DNA from: Odobenus rosmarus divergens
Taxonomy: Eukaryota; Chordata; Mammalia; Carnivora; Odobenidae
Direction of reading: 5' to 3'
DNA: 64,000 nt
Assembly: GCF_000321225.1 (NCBI RefSeq)
Contig: NW_004450479.1
Location: 2,778,416 to 2,842,415, forward strand
In this document: positions 42,860-53,520 of the stretch, in pieces
Layout of the letters: each line of letters starts with the position of its first letter
Numbering within the stretch: the first letter of the stretch is position 1
Program-made: the position numbers and the translations under genes
The notes under the pieces: model-generated
The model's database searches: none
Seen by the model: the letters and a program-made list of their open reading frames with translations, nothing else
Told to the model about the DNA's origin: nothing

Positions 42860-43260
42860 TTGCCCCCCACCCCCGAAATTCCAAGCCTGTATATCTCATT
42901 GTTGTCACAGAAGTCTTTCAGAAGCAGAGCTACTTCTATGGCATGCCACTGCTCAAGAACATACAGTGGCTCCCTGTTACCTAACATAAAAGAAGTCCAG
43001 ACTCCTTGGCATGGCCTTGGACCCCCTCTGATTAGGCCCTGAGTTGACTTTATGGACGTGGCCTGCCTCATTTCCCACCCTAACCCCACTCCCCATTCCC
43101 ACAACTCCTGGCTGGAGTTAAACAGGATGGCCTGCTTACACCTCCCATCTGTGTCCACCCCGCATGGGCTTTGTGCTGGAGAGTTCTGTGTAGGAGACGA
43201 CATCCCAGTGATCTTCCAGTCCACACTACCTACCCTCCCCTTCCCCTGAACTCTGAGTGT
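42860..43260 (+). repeat. L2 LINE fragment
   Basis: Clear sense L2 wording: TACAGTGGCTCCCTGTTACC, AAAGAAGTCCAGACTCCTTG, GCATGGCCTTGGACCCCCTC, TGGCCTGCCTCATTTCCCAC. One of the better preserved L2 copies here. Confidence 0.85.
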
Positions 43261-43472
43261 TTACAGGCTGGGTCACTCTGCATCGAAATTCATTGATTCA
43301 ACAAACGCTGTCCATTGACACGATGCTTTGGTTCAGCCTCTCCTGAACCTTTCTGGACAAACGCCCGCCACACATTCTCAGTCCTATGGTGTTTTCAGCT
43401 CCTTGTTGCTAGGTGTCACAAAGAGGCTACTGTACCACTTTCCAAGTCCCACCCTATAAGCACCTAGGATTT

Positions 43473-43476
<4 letters not shown>

Positions 43477-43536
<60 letters not shown>

Positions 43537-43804
43537 TCNNNNNNNNNNNNNNNNNNNNNNNNNNNNNNNNNNNNNNNNNNNNNNNNNNNNNNNNNNNNNN
43601 NNNNNNNNNNNNNNNNNNNNNNNNNNNNNNNNNNNNNNNNNNNNNNNNNNNNNNNNNNNNNNNNNNNNNNNNNNNNNNNNNNNNNNNNNNNNNNNNNNNN
43701 NNNCCGCCGAGCAGGGAGCCCGATGCGGGGCTCGATCCCAGGACCCTGGGACCATGACCTGAGCAGAAGGCAGGCGCTTAACGACTGAGCCACCCGGGCG
43801 CCCC
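43477..43804 (-). mobile_element. SINEC (CAN-SINE) with (TTTC)n-expanded tail and internal gap
   Basis: An antisense SINE whose poly(A)-tail side is a pure TTTC/GAAA repeat (to 43538), then 165 N, then the head half (43704-43804) ending CCACCCGGGCGCCC. An exact 17-base target duplication, GCACCTAGGATTTTCTT, is at 43460-43476 and 43805-43821, proving that repeat and SINE are one insertion. The microsatellite therefore grew from the SINE tail. Confidence 0.95.
43539..43703. other. Assembly gap (165 N)
   Basis: Falls between the TTTC array and the SINE head, so it should hold the rest of the array and the CT-rich SINE middle. The true length may differ. Confidence 0.98.
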
Positions 43805-43844
43805 GCACCTAGGATTTTCTTATCTTTCCATCCCTTTGTTCTTT

Positions 43845-44200
43845 AACTCACCACGTGCTTACAGAGTTCCTGTTCTGTGCTGGGCACTGGGGGTACAGTG
43901 GGGGTGAGGTGGACCCCGTCCTCCTGTTGCATGAGGCGAGGCGGATGGGACCCCCCAGCCCCAGCACTGTGTGGTGAGCATGAAAAGGTACGGGTGCTAG
44001 GAAGCACGTGAGGGGGGCTGTGCGGTCTTGGGGTGTCAGGGGCCCTGTCTCTGCAGAGGGGACTTTCAGCTGACATTGGAAGGATGACTGGGTGTTGGAC
44101 ATGAGAGTGGGAGCAACTGGAGACACACCAGGAAGGTGTGTGAAAGGCAGGAAGCGTGTCCCAAGGGACTGGCAAGGACTGGGTGTGACACCATCAGAGT
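43845..44200 (-). repeat. L2 LINE fragment, antisense
   Basis: GTTCCTGTTCTGTGCTGGGC, ACTGGGGGTACAGTGGGGGT, CTGACATTGGAAGGATGACT and GAAAGGCAGGAAGCGTG follow the antisense L2 order. The start of the element may continue left of the SINE (43293-43320, ATTCATTGATTCAACAAACG). Confidence 0.65.
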
Positions 44201-44229
44201 TGCCTTTTGTGAAGGTGACCCTCTGCTGA

Positions 44230-44425
44230 ATCTGGCCCACTGCCTGTTTTTCTCCACAAAGCTTTATTGGCACCCAGCTGCACCCATTAGTTTACGTTTT
44301 GCCAATGGCTGCTTTCTAGATGTGGAATTGTGGAATCAAAGGCCACGTGGCCCACAGGGCCGGACATATTTACGTGGACCTCTTACGAAGCACTTGCAGA
44401 CCGCTCTGTTAAAAAGCTGGGTTGG
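44230..44425 (-). repeat. hAT-Charlie-type element, antisense
   Basis: AAAGCTTTATTGGCACCCAG, CACCCATTAGTTTACGTTTT, GCCAATGGCTGCTTTCTAGA and AAAGGCCACGTGGCCCACAG, then GCCGGACATATTTACGTGG form the antisense of the same hAT family as 45838-46054. The SINE at 44426 landed near its end. Confidence 0.7.
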
Positions 44426-44626
44426 GGGCGCCTGGGTGGCTCAGTCGGTTAAGCAGCCGCCTTCGGCTCAGGTCATAATCCCAGGGTCCTGGGATCGAGC
44501 CCCACGTCAGGCTCCTTCCTCAGTGGGGAGCCTGCTTCTCCCTCTCTCCCTGCCTGCTGCTCCCCCTGCTTGTGCTCTCCTTCTCTGTATCTCTATCAAG
44601 TAAATAAATAAAATCTTAAAAAAAAA
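44426..44626 (+). mobile_element. SINEC (CAN-SINE)
   Basis: Sense SINE with GGGCGCCTGGGTGGCTCAG head, the CT-rich middle and AAATAAATAAAATCTT-A(n) tail. A perfect 15-base target duplication, AAAAAGCTGGGTTGG, is at 44411-44425 and 44627-44641. Confidence 0.97.
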
Positions 44627-44641
44627 AAAAAGCTGGGTTGG

Positions 44642-45424
44642 TTTGGGATGTCCTGGAAGCAGCGCTGAGACAAGGGGGTTGGCACGGGAATAACGGCGGT
44701 GGGTGGAGGACGTGGGCCGGCAGGACTCGGGGCTGGATGGGGTCAGGCAGGGGAGAGCGTGGATGTGAGGAGCGCTGATGGAGACCCTGCTCTGAGGGAA
44801 GGCCCCCTGTTGAGGTCCGGACAGGCCCTGACCACCTGACTATTCTGGAACCTTCCTTTCATTTCTCCACGAAACTGACTCCTGGTCTCTGCAGCTGCAT
44901 CATGCTCCACAGATCTTTCCCTCCAGGGTTTGCCGATGAAACTGGAAAGTGTCTTCACCTTGCTCCCAAATGGGATGTGGGGTGTGGAGACCCCACAGTT
45001 CCCGGAGCATCTGTCTCTGTGCACAAAGCATTTGTCTCCCCAGTCTGGAAGAGGCGGTCTACCTAATCCCCGCTCACACCCTTCAAGGGCGCACTATACC
45101 GTCCCACCAGGACACGGCACTCTGGGCAGTCGGCTGCCATTTTAATGCTGGCTCTTCTGCATTTCCATAGGCAGAGCACATCTGAAGGGAAAATTGTACC
45201 CGTTTGTCAGGGTCTCTCCCAGAAATCACAAGCCAGAAGCTGAGCCTCGTGTGGTGGAGGGGGGTCGGTGTTTCTCCCCACAGAATGACTCTTGCCAAGT
45301 GCAAGGCCTGCAACTTTCCCTCCTCACCCCGGACACAGCTCAGGACACCCTGATGGTCACCCCAGGCTGGAGGAAACCCAGCAGGAATCTGCTTTATGAA
45401 TTCCCCATATCCCTTCACTTCTTT
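44642..45424. other. Single-copy stretch, no gene seen
   Basis: No repeat or exon recognised with confidence. Confidence 0.45.
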
Positions 45425-45775
45425 TTAAAAAACACTGTTATTGAGATGTGATTCCCATTCACACAAGTCACCCGTGGAAAGCGTACAATTCAGCATTCAC
45501 CGGGTTGTGCAAGCACTGACCACAGTGTTCTAGAACATTTCCATCACCTCCAGAATGGAGGACAAAAGGCCCCATCATCCCATTCCCCCAGCCTTTGGCA
45601 ACCACTAATCTGCTTTGTCTATGGATGTCCCTCTTTGGGCATTTCACAGACCTGGCATCATACAACATGTGGTCTCTTGTGCCTGGCTTGACTCAGCACC
45701 ATGTCCTCGGGGCTCATCCATGTTGTGGCAAGGGTCAGTGCTCTCCTCCTTTGTATGGCCAAGTAACACGCTACC
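45425..45775 (-). repeat. Old L1 (L1M) 3' end, antisense
   Basis: TTATTGAGATGTGATTCCCA, GTACAATTCAGCATTCACCG, TTCTAGAACATTTCCATCAC, TGGCAACCACTAATCTGCTT, GGGCATTTCACAGACC and TTTGTATGGCCAAGTAACAC reproduce the backward L1M end. Confidence 0.92.
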
Positions 45776-45837
45776 TTGCTCACCCCATCCTCCTAATGAC
45801 TATCACGCATTATTTCCTGGACCAGCAACAGCTGAAA

Positions 45838-46054
45838 ACAGAGGTTGGCAAACATTTTCAGTAAAAGGCCAGAAAATAAATATTTTCAGCTTTGTGGGCC
45901 AGATGGCCTCTGTTGCAACTGCTCAGCTCTGCCGTTGCGGTTCAGAAGTAGCTGCAGATGACACGTGTGTGAACGAGTGGGGTGGGTTCCAGTAAGACTT
46001 TATTTACAAAAACAGGTAGCCAGATTTGGTCCTCGGGCCAGTTTGGGGACCCCT
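45838..46054 (+). repeat. hAT-Charlie-type non-autonomous DNA transposon, near full length
   Basis: Runs from AGAGGTTGGCAAACATTTTC, AAAGGCCAGAAAATAAATAT and TTGTGGGCCAGATGGCCTCT, through CTTTATTTACAAAAACAGG, to the inverted end GGGGACCCCTGGC. Terminal inverted repeat wording (near CAGGGGT / ACCCCTG) is partly kept. Length about 217 fits a short hAT element; the subfamily name is left open. Confidence 0.85.
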
Positions 46055-46519
46055 GGCATAAAGGATTCTCACAAACCTGCTTGAATCTGGATGTCCATAG
46101 TGTGCACTTCCACGTTCTCCACCCCCGGGGTCCCACCTGCCCCCGTGTTGGCCGCCGCTTCCTGGCGGAGTGTGCCCTTCTTTCTGCACGTGTCCTAGTG
46201 AGACAACCACCAGAAGTAGAGTGTGTTTGCCCGTGGTAAGAGCCCTGGGCAACAGTGGACGGGGCCAGGGACCCGAGTCTGCTGGGGTGCACATATGCAT
46301 GCAGGCTACTTCCCACAGGGGGTTGGGAAAAGGCGGCTGGGCAGATGACAGTGAAGCCCTGTGTGGGCCAAGGGGCTCGCCTGGTGCTGGGGGAGCCCGG
46401 GTGGGTATGGTGGGGGCAGGTGGAGTAGGATAGGGGCAGGCTGGGCAGAGCGGTGCAGTCCACTTGCAAAGGCTGTGGGGAGCACAGAGTCGAGTGAACA
46501 CATTGGGTTGCCCCAGCTT
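46055..46519. other. Single-copy stretch, no gene seen
   Basis: A 200-codon minus-strand frame (46544 down to 45942) runs through the hAT element and is not a gene. Confidence 0.45.
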
Positions 46520-46645
46520 CCTTGTGTGGCTGTGGACCAGACACTTCACCTCCCTGAACCTGACTTTTCCTGTGGGGCTCCTCATAGTCCTGGGATTGTT
46601 ACAAAGTTGAAATGAGGCCGCAGTGTGCCCGGGGCATGGTCAGTG
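46520..46645 (+). repeat. MIR fragment
   Basis: GACACTTCACCTCCCTGAAC, CTGACTTTTCCTGTGG and GTTACAAAGTTGAAATGAGG match the middle of MIR. Confidence 0.55.
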
Positions 46646-47504
46646 TGCGTCTCCACACTGATAACAAGAACGTCACCCGCTGCCCATCGAGGGTGGGGAG
46701 CCCCCACCCCAGGGATAGGATGCCCACTTCAAGGACCTTTCTAGGAACTAATCTCTCCTTCCTTTGGATAACTACTAACCTCGGACTTATCATTCCTTCC
46801 TGGGTTCTAGGAGGTTCTTTGTTCTGGAATGTCACATAATACAGATCTACATTTCCTTAACTAAAGTCTTGGAACTCCCTAAGAACTAGGTGGGTTTTGG
46901 GTTTTGTTTGGATTTTACAAAGACACTACATGTGTCTACTTTACATTTTGTTAAGAGGCTCAGCAGGTCTGGGGCAGCACTTTGCATTCCAGGTGAGCAT
47001 TTCTGAAAAAAAGCACAGTCCGTCTGCTGGAGGAGGTCATGAGAGGATGTGATCACCGGTTGACCCATAAGCTGGCCCTGGACGATCCGAGGCTCCTCCC
47101 CGTCCCCTGAGCTTGGAACGTACGTTCCATCTCCTGTCCCACCGTTAGCCATCTGCAAGGACGTAGCCCTGAGAGAGAAAGGTGTTGCTGAGACTTTCTA
47201 GACAGTGGCTGGGACTGAACTCAGTTACAGCCCCTCCATAAACTTCTAGGATTCTGGCGATGGGTGCGGAGTCGTGTTCATCTTGTGGCGCCCAAGACCA
47301 GCCTCGTTGTAAGCCCCTTGCTTCTTACGCCGGCACCTACCCATCCAAGCAGCCTTCCTCTTCTGGCTCCCCCTGTGCTTCTGGCATGGGCCTGCTTCAG
47401 ATTTCCTCTGGGGGCTCCCAAGGTGCAAACCAACACCGTCCCAACAGTGAAGGGAGTGATGAGCTCCTGTCCACTCGGGTCGGGCTTTGGTGGTCGCAGC
47501 TCAC
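46646..47504. other. Single-copy stretch, no gene seen
   Basis: No repeat or exon recognised. Confidence 0.45.
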
Positions 47505-47640
47505 ATTGAGAACTTTTTATGTGCCAGTCACTGGGATTTCTATGTGTTGCTTCACTGAGTCCACCAATCACTCTAGGGGGTGGGTACATGGTTATCGCCC
47601 TGGGCACTTGGTCCCAAGGTCAGCTGGCTGGGGGGGGGGT
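47505..47640 (-). repeat. MIR/L2-type fragment, antisense
   Basis: ATTGAGAACTTTTTATGTGC, CAGTCACTGGGATTTCTATG and GGGGTGGGTACATGGTTATC resemble antisense MIR (GAGCACTTACTATGTGCCAGGCACT...AGGTAGGTACTATTATTATC). Confidence 0.55.
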
Positions 47641-48104
47641 GGCGAGGAGTAGGGACATGAGCCTGGAGTCTGTCTCCAGGGCCGCAGAGGCCCTTCTATC
47701 TGCCTGCCTGCTGTGGGGATGCCAGAACCTCACCCTCTTTGTTCTGGCTGAGGTGCAGGGCTTTGCCTCCAGCCCTGGGGCCAGTGCCTGGCACTGAGCT
47801 GCCTCAGCAGACCCAACATTTAAGGTGCATGCCGAGCTTCTCCTTTTGCTGCCGGCAGCTTGGCTGGGAAGCTGAGCACTCGGGCCTATGCTGACGCCAT
47901 GGTCAAAATTGGTTTAGAACTTCTGCTTCAGTATCCCACTTGGATTCTAGAGCTCATTCTTTGTTTTACGGTCCTGCCATGGAGTCAGAGCTCAGTCCTT
48001 GGAGGTAGGCCTGCTTTGTGGAAATAGCCAAGAAGCATTTGCATGACGTTGCTTCAGGGAGAGGTAGGGAGGGAGAGGTGCTAATGCAGCCACGAGACCA
48101 ACGT
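47641..48104. other. Single-copy stretch, no gene seen
   Basis: No repeat or exon recognised. Confidence 0.45.
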
Positions 48105-48120
48105 CCTGTCCTGGTTTTTA

Positions 48121-48354
48121 TTATTTATTTATTTAATTATTTAATTATTATTATTATTATTATTTTTTAAAGACTCCATCTATTCGACAGAGAGAGACAC
48201 AGCGAGAGAGGGAACACAGGCGGGGGTGGGGTGGGAGAGGGAGAAGCAGGCTTCCCACAGAGCAGGGAGCCTGATGCGGGGCTCGATCCCAGGACTCTGG
48301 GATCATGACCCGAGCCGAAGGGAGACGCTTAATGACTGAGCCACCCGGGCGTCC
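48121..48354 (-). mobile_element. SINEC (CAN-SINE) with AT-rich expanded tail, antisense
   Basis: The tail side has grown to TTATTTATTTATTTAATTAT and (TTA)n. The head complement ends CCACCCGGGCGTCCC. Target duplications CCTGTCCTGGTTTTTA (48105-48120) and CCTGTCGTGGTTTTTA (48355-48370) differ at one base. Confidence 0.95.
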
Positions 48355-48370
48355 CCTGTCGTGGTTTTTA

Positions 48371-48819
48371 AATTGGCTCAGAAGCCCTCTGGAAAAGAGG
48401 TGTCCCCACATGTTTTAAATAGGTAATACTAAATGACAAAAAGTGGGCTCCCAAGGTGACAGAAGTGCTCCGAAGGACAAAATTCTACTCCACGTCTGAG
48501 TCCACTGACTTTTTTTTGTTATGGCTGGAGCTCATGCGCTAGGACGAACCCATTTCCTCACACGGAGGGATTTGTGCCTAGGCTGGCTGGCCACATCCAT
48601 GTTTCTGCGAGCTCCAATCTGAGCCAAAGACTTTGGGTTAGATCCATAAAGTTTTCACCAAGGGGTCAGGCATGTGGGGTGGAGCCCTTTAGACATGTGG
48701 CTTTTCTGCCACCTCTCTCATGGGCTCTGGGCACGTGTGGAACTAATTTTCCCAGTGTCTTTCTTTTCTCTCCCTCCACCCTGCCAGGTTATTCTGGGAA
48801 CTCTTCCCACTGAGCACAG
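48371..48819. other. Single-copy stretch, no gene seen
   Basis: No repeat or exon recognised. Confidence 0.45.
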
Positions 48820-49035
48820 TCTTTGGAGGGTGGTCCTGAGGAGTTCAGGTGCTCTGGCTACATAAAGGCAACAGGTCCTGGAGAGCCAGAGACCTGGGTG
48901 TGAGTCCTGGCTGTGCCGCTTAGTACATGTGTCTTGGGGGTGCACAGGGCTCAGTTTACAGGTCTGTACAGTAAGTGCCCTGGGTCAGGAACCTGAAAGT
49001 TCTTTGCAAGCTCTATAATTCCATGATGCCATCTT
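48820..49035 (+). repeat. MIR SINE, nearly full length
   Basis: GAGAGCCAGAGACCTGGGTG, TGAGTCCTGGCTGTGCCGCT, TAGTACATGTGTCTTGGG, GCTCAGTTTACAGGTCTGTA and AAGTTCTTTGCAAGCTCT follow MIR from the tRNA-like part to the 3' end. Confidence 0.8.
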
Positions 49036-49392
49036 TGTTTTATGCCCTTGCTTATCCTCTTGGCAAAACTGTTAGGCTGCTCTGGCTTACCTACTGTGTG
49101 AAGCTGAAAAGAAAAAGAGCAGTATTTATTTCAAATTCATACTGTGCAGATGTTTTACGTATTTATACAAGCCACACAACTTGTACGAATTGGTGAGACT
49201 TTCCTGTACAGGTGCCCCAACATTTATTTTTGAGAAACTAAATTAACTTTAAACAAATCAAGGTGTGTGACAAGCAAATCGTTTTAAAAGTCAAATAGTG
49301 CCCCAAGGTTGTAACAAACACCCACAGCACCCCCGCCCCCCTCTGCTTGCATCCCTTTCTACCCTTAACTATTTCTTCTGGCATTTACCTCC
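49036..49392. other. AT-rich single-copy stretch
   Basis: GCAGTATTTATTTCAAATTC and AAACTAAATTAACTTTAAAC are unlike the repeats I know. No gene seen. Confidence 0.4.
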
Positions 49393-49734
49393 TGTCTTAG
49401 TTCACGCTGCTGTAACAAATTATCATAGAGTGGCTTCAACAACAAACGTTTGTTTTTCACAGCTCTGGAAGCTGGGAAGTCTGTGACCAAGGCACTGGCA
49501 GATCCCGCGTCTGGTGAGGGCCCACTTCCTGGAGTGGAGACGGCTGTCTTCATGCTGTGTCCTCACATGGCAGAGTGCAGACAGTGAGCTCTCATGTCCC
49601 TCTCTGCAAGGGCACTAACCCCATCATGAAGGCTCTAGCCTCATGACCTGAGGTCCCACTTCCTAATACCATCACATCGGTGGTTAAGATTTCAACATGT
49701 GAATTTTTGGGAACATACATTTTCAGTCCACAGC
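49393..49734 (-). mobile_element. MLT1 (MaLR) solo LTR, antisense
   Basis: Reads backward through an MLT1-like LTR. It begins TGTCTTAGTTCACGCTGCTG, continues CAGCTCTGGAAGCTGGGAAG, TCTGGTGAGGGCCCACTTCC, GCTGTGTCCTCACATGGCAG and CCTAATACCATCACATCGG, and ends TTTTCAGTCCACAGC. About 340 bases, nearly full length. Non-coding relic of an ancient endogenous retroelement; no internal region remains. Confidence 0.9.
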
Positions 49735-50870
49735 CCCTCTGTATCTCTAAGCATTATGTATACACTGAAATCTCTTGACTCACCAATTTTAGACTTCATC
49801 TTTGAGCTTTTCTTTTCTTGATCATCTTCCAGCCTCCCCAAATAATATCCCAATTTTGGTTAAATCTACATATAAGTTTCTTTATTATGACTATCATAAC
49901 TTCAGATTTTTTTGGTACAACTTTTTGTTTATTCTAGAGTTAACAATTGCTTAGGCTTTGGTACATCTTCCAACATGCTTTTCCATGCCAACTTGCACAA
50001 GGTCACGCTTGTCGGAGAGTCTATCAGCCCTCTTTTCTCCCTGAAGATGTTGTTCTGGAGCCCTCTGACACCTGCCCCATCATGCAGTTACCCTCCAGAC
50101 TGCTACATGGTTCTGGTCCAGAACTTTCCTTCACTCACTCCTGTGATGGAGTTCATGCTTCCTGGATCCTGCTGTTTTATCTTTTTATTTCCTACCTAGT
50201 CTTAGTGGAGTTCATTCTCTTGTAATATCCTCAGACGCCTCATTCTCTTCTCACGTTCAGTTCATAGTCTGCTTGAGTATAGACTCCTAGTTCTGAAATT
50301 ATTTTTACCTAGGATTTCGAAGGCATTTTTTCCACTGCATTCCAGTTTCCATGCTGCTATTGAGAAGTCTGATGCCATTCAGATTTTTGATCCTGTTTTA
50401 TGACCTAATTTTCTTCTCTCTGAAAGCTTTTATCCTTGGTGTTCTGAAATGTCATAAAAGTATGCCTTTGTTCTTTTATTGTTTGGAAACTTGGTGTGCC
50501 CTTCAGTCTTGATGGCTCGTGCCCTTCAGTTCTGGGAAAGTTTCTGGTATTATTTCTTTGATAATTTTATTCTCTTGATATTCTCTGTGTTCTCATTCTG
50601 AAACTCCCTATCTGTCAGATGTCAGATCTCCTGGCTTCATTACCTACCTCTAATTAGAAAAAAAACCCTATTGTCCATTTCCTTGACTTTCTGTTCTGTT
50701 TTCTGGGAAACTTTCTTAGCTTTATTTTCCAGTGCTTCTACTGACTTAGATTTATGTTATTGTATTTGTAACATCTGGGCATTCCTGCCTCTGATTGTCT
50801 CTTGTTTCATCTGTGTCATGCCTTTCCTCATCTTAGGGAAATCTTTGGGGTTTTCTCTTTGCAAAGTATG
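49735..50870 (-). repeat. Old AT-rich LINE-like segment, antisense
   Basis: TTGAGAAGTCTGATGCCATT, CTCTCTGAAAGCTTTTATCC, TTGGTGTTCTGAAATGTCAT, CCCTTCAGTTCTGGGAAAGT and TTTCTTTGATAATTTTATTC follow a familiar antisense ancient LINE sequence. It resumes at 51410-51560 (GGAGACTTTTCTCAAGTATC, TGGTGATCTCTGTCC) after the LTR at 50873. The part before about 50225 is less certain. Confidence 0.5.
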
Positions 50871-50872
50871 TA

Positions 50873-51397
50873 CTTATACTAGATAATTACAGCCACATAA
50901 CAAATTACCCCCAAACACAGTTTTGTGACTTAAAACAACAAACGTTTCTTAACTCACAGTTTCTGTGGGCCAGGAATCTGGTAGGACCCAGCTCAGTGGT
51001 TCTGGCCCAGGGTCTCTCATGAGTTCACGGTCAATGTGTCAGCCAGGGCTGGAGTGACTTAAGGCACGGATGGAGATGAAGGATCAGCTTCCAAGTTCAG
51101 CCACGTCGTTGATGGCTGGAGGCCTCTATTCCTCACCACATGGGCCTCTCCATATGGCTGCTTGACATGATAGTTGGCTTTCTACAAAGTGAGTGATCTG
51201 GCGGCTGGGGGAGAAAGAGAGAGAGAGTGAGCAAGCGCTAAGATGGAAGCTGTAGTGTTTTGTATAACCTAATCTCAGAGGTAAGTATCATCTGTTTTGC
51301 CTTATTTTATCAGTTATGCAGACCGACCTTAGTAGGGTTTTGGGGACCACCCAGAGCGTACCAGGAGGCAGCCAACCTGGTGGACACTGGCTACCGC
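50873..51397 (-). mobile_element. MLT1 (MaLR) solo LTR, full length, antisense
   Basis: Backward MLT1-like LTR: AAATTACCCCCAAACACAGT, GACTTAAAACAACAAACGTT, CTCACAGTTTCTGTGGGCCA, GGTCTCTCATGAGTTCACGG, ATTCCTCACCACATGGGCCT, CCATATGGCTGCTTGACATG, CAGACCGACCTTAGTAGGG, ending TGGCTACCGCA (for TGGTAGCCA...). About 525 bases. It splits an older LINE. Confidence 0.88.
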
Positions 51398-52639
51398 AGC
51401 ACTTGCTCTGAATTTCACCCATTTGTTGTTTTGGTTTCTGTTGTTCATCCTGGAGACTTTTCTCAAGTATCTGGTGATCTCTGTCCTATCCTATTTAAGA
51501 GTGGAAGGAAACCCCAGTAGGGTAGTGGGTTGTGGAACACAGAAGGGAAAGCCAACTACTACAGTGTATGTTTGGAACTTGATCCTGCATAGAACTCTGA
51601 GAAATGGTGCAAAACACACTCCTCAGAATTACCCCACCTGCATGATGATGGAGCTGGGCTATGCCCTGACATTTCTGAATCATTAAGCACTCTCTGGGAG
51701 GGGAGGGGAAATGTCAGGAACTGTCTACCTGCTACAAGAGCGCAGAGCAGTCTTCTGAGGTTTTACGGACCCTCCAGGCATGAGATGAAGGCACCACTGT
51801 CGGAGTCTAAAGGAGTACTGTGTGGTAGCCAAGGTCCGAGGGATTGGGTGAGCACTGACATTGGCCATGGGCTTTACTGCAGGATGAAGGGTGGACAACT
51901 TGCTTTTTAGTTTGATTCCCAAATCTCAGTATATTTGTAGGTCTTTTCTCTGGAGGAGCTTTTAGTCTCTCCAGAGAAGGAGGCTCTGATGTCTTGCCTA
52001 GGGTGGGGTTTAGGACTGGCTTCTGATGTTCTGGAGCTGGCAGGGGAGGCTGGCTTGGTGGGGCTGTCACCCTAGATGTGGACACTTCTATTCAATCCTC
52101 CTCTGCTTAGCACTGGGCCTGACCCCATTTTCTGTGAGCTGACATCCCTGAGTCTGGATTTCTCTGGTTCACTCCCTCAAGAATGAGCCTCAGGTCACCC
52201 TGGGGGGGCACCTCATGGTATGGAGTGTGAGAGGGGTCCACATGTCTCCTTTGGACCTTGCAGCGTCCGTGCCTCACTTTGGCCTTCAAAGTAGTCAATT
52301 CCCATGATTCTGGGGAAGCTCTTTGGGGCACACCAGAGAGGTGCCACCCCGGCCCCACCCTGCAGGTCACTAGCTGTGCCAGGTCACCCAGCACCCCTCT
52401 CTCTGCCTCCCGACTTCCTCATGGATGGGGACTCCCCATCTCTCGCTCAGTGTGTTTCTGCTTCTCCACTTTCTTGTTTAGGGGATTGTTGATGGAAGAA
52501 GGGATCAGAAAAGTCTCATTCCCCCATTTCAAATCATGGTTGCCAAGGAAAACGCTTTCGGTCTTTGGGAACTCGGAGTGAAGTTTCCTGTATGAAAGTT
52601 GTTTTCAATAATAACACATAAAGAAGCCGCTGGATTAGT
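51398..52639. other. Mostly single-copy stretch, no gene seen
   Basis: 51410-51560 continues the split LINE. The remainder shows no named repeat or supported exon. It ends upstream of the CpG island with an AT-rich bit at 52598-52620 (TTTTCAATAATAACACATAA). Confidence 0.45.
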
Positions 52640-53520
52640 CAACACAGAATTAGACCAGGATCTTCTGCGCTAATGAACCCAGACATCCCATACGGCTTAT
52701 CCCGATCGAGGCTTGTTCCTCACTCATGCCAAGTCCGACGTGGGCTGCGCTGCCCTCCTCCGTCCTGTGGGGACGCCACCTTGAGTGCCATTCCGCGGTG
52801 GCCATGGTGGGCCAAACCGGGAGGTCTCGGTGGTGCGAAGGACGGACTGGAACTGCCCAACCCACTGGCCATGCGGCAACGACCCGCCGCGCAGGAGGCT
52901 GGGAAACGACGACGCCACACGCGTGTCTGAAGAGCTCATGGCTCCGCCCTGCCGCGAGGGTGGCTGGGAAATCACGACGACGCATGCGCGCTTGGAGAAC
53001 ACACGACTCCACCCCACTGCGAGGGAGACTGGGAAACCACGTTGACGCATGCGTGCTTGGAGAATCGGCTCGGAGCACGCCCGCGCCCCGCGGGTTGTGT
53101 CCCTACTTCCAGGGTGCCCTCGAGCCCCAGAATGAGGAAACTTCGCGGACCTGGAGAAGGCGGACCCCCGGTGCTGCAGGGCTCGCTGGGCTCTTTGCAC
53201 ACACGCCCCTTTCACGGCCTCCGCGGTGTTGCTACACCTGGCGTCGTTTTCCTGCCCCGGGGTTTGCAGAGCTCGGAAAGCAGAACGTATACCTCTGCCG
53301 CCTCATTCTTCGGTGACCTGCCATGGGGAGGGCAGGGCACGTTTGGAGTCCTGACGGTCGGCCTGGGCTGCTGGCGAGGTCTCCACCACTGCATGCGACC
53401 CTCACACCGGCCCGTCCTGCGGGTCTGTTCCCGGGTCCATCTTGGCTAGGAGAAGAGCTCACCTCCAGTGTCCCCAGCGACGCTCGCGGGTCCGTCCACT
53501 TAGTTTCATGATGTCCTGTG
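52640..53520. promoter_or_regulatory. CpG island, candidate TATA-less promoter
   Basis: The only region of the window where CpG is plainly not depleted. CG dinucleotides are dense from about 52680 to 53490 and densest at 52860-53110. No TATA box stands out. Two GACGCATGCG sites (52979-52988, 53044-53053), close to the NRF1 motif TGCGCATGCG, lie in tandem repeats. TCCATCTTGGCT (53447-53458) resembles an inverted YY1 site. Such islands usually mark promoters, often bidirectional. I could not define a first exon on either strand, and the short frames here (up to 196 codons) are anonymous. Confidence 0.75.
52880..53075 (+). repeat. 65-bp tandem repeat (about 3 copies) inside the CpG island
   Basis: The units start at the GG(A)CTGGGAAA word at 52897, 52962 and 53027, exactly 65 bases apart. 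Units 2 and 3 share GACGCATGCG(C/T)GCTTGGAGAA; unit 1 has the related GACGCCACACGCGTGTCTGA. The period is constant, and the NRF1-like palindrome is intact in two of three units. Confidence 0.9.

Noticed and set aside
52726..53316. 196-codon frame across the CpG island as a first coding exon
   Set aside because: It runs through the 65-bp tandem repeats, is matched by a 163-codon frame on the other strand, and has no recognisable sequence. A noncoding promoter is the simpler reading.
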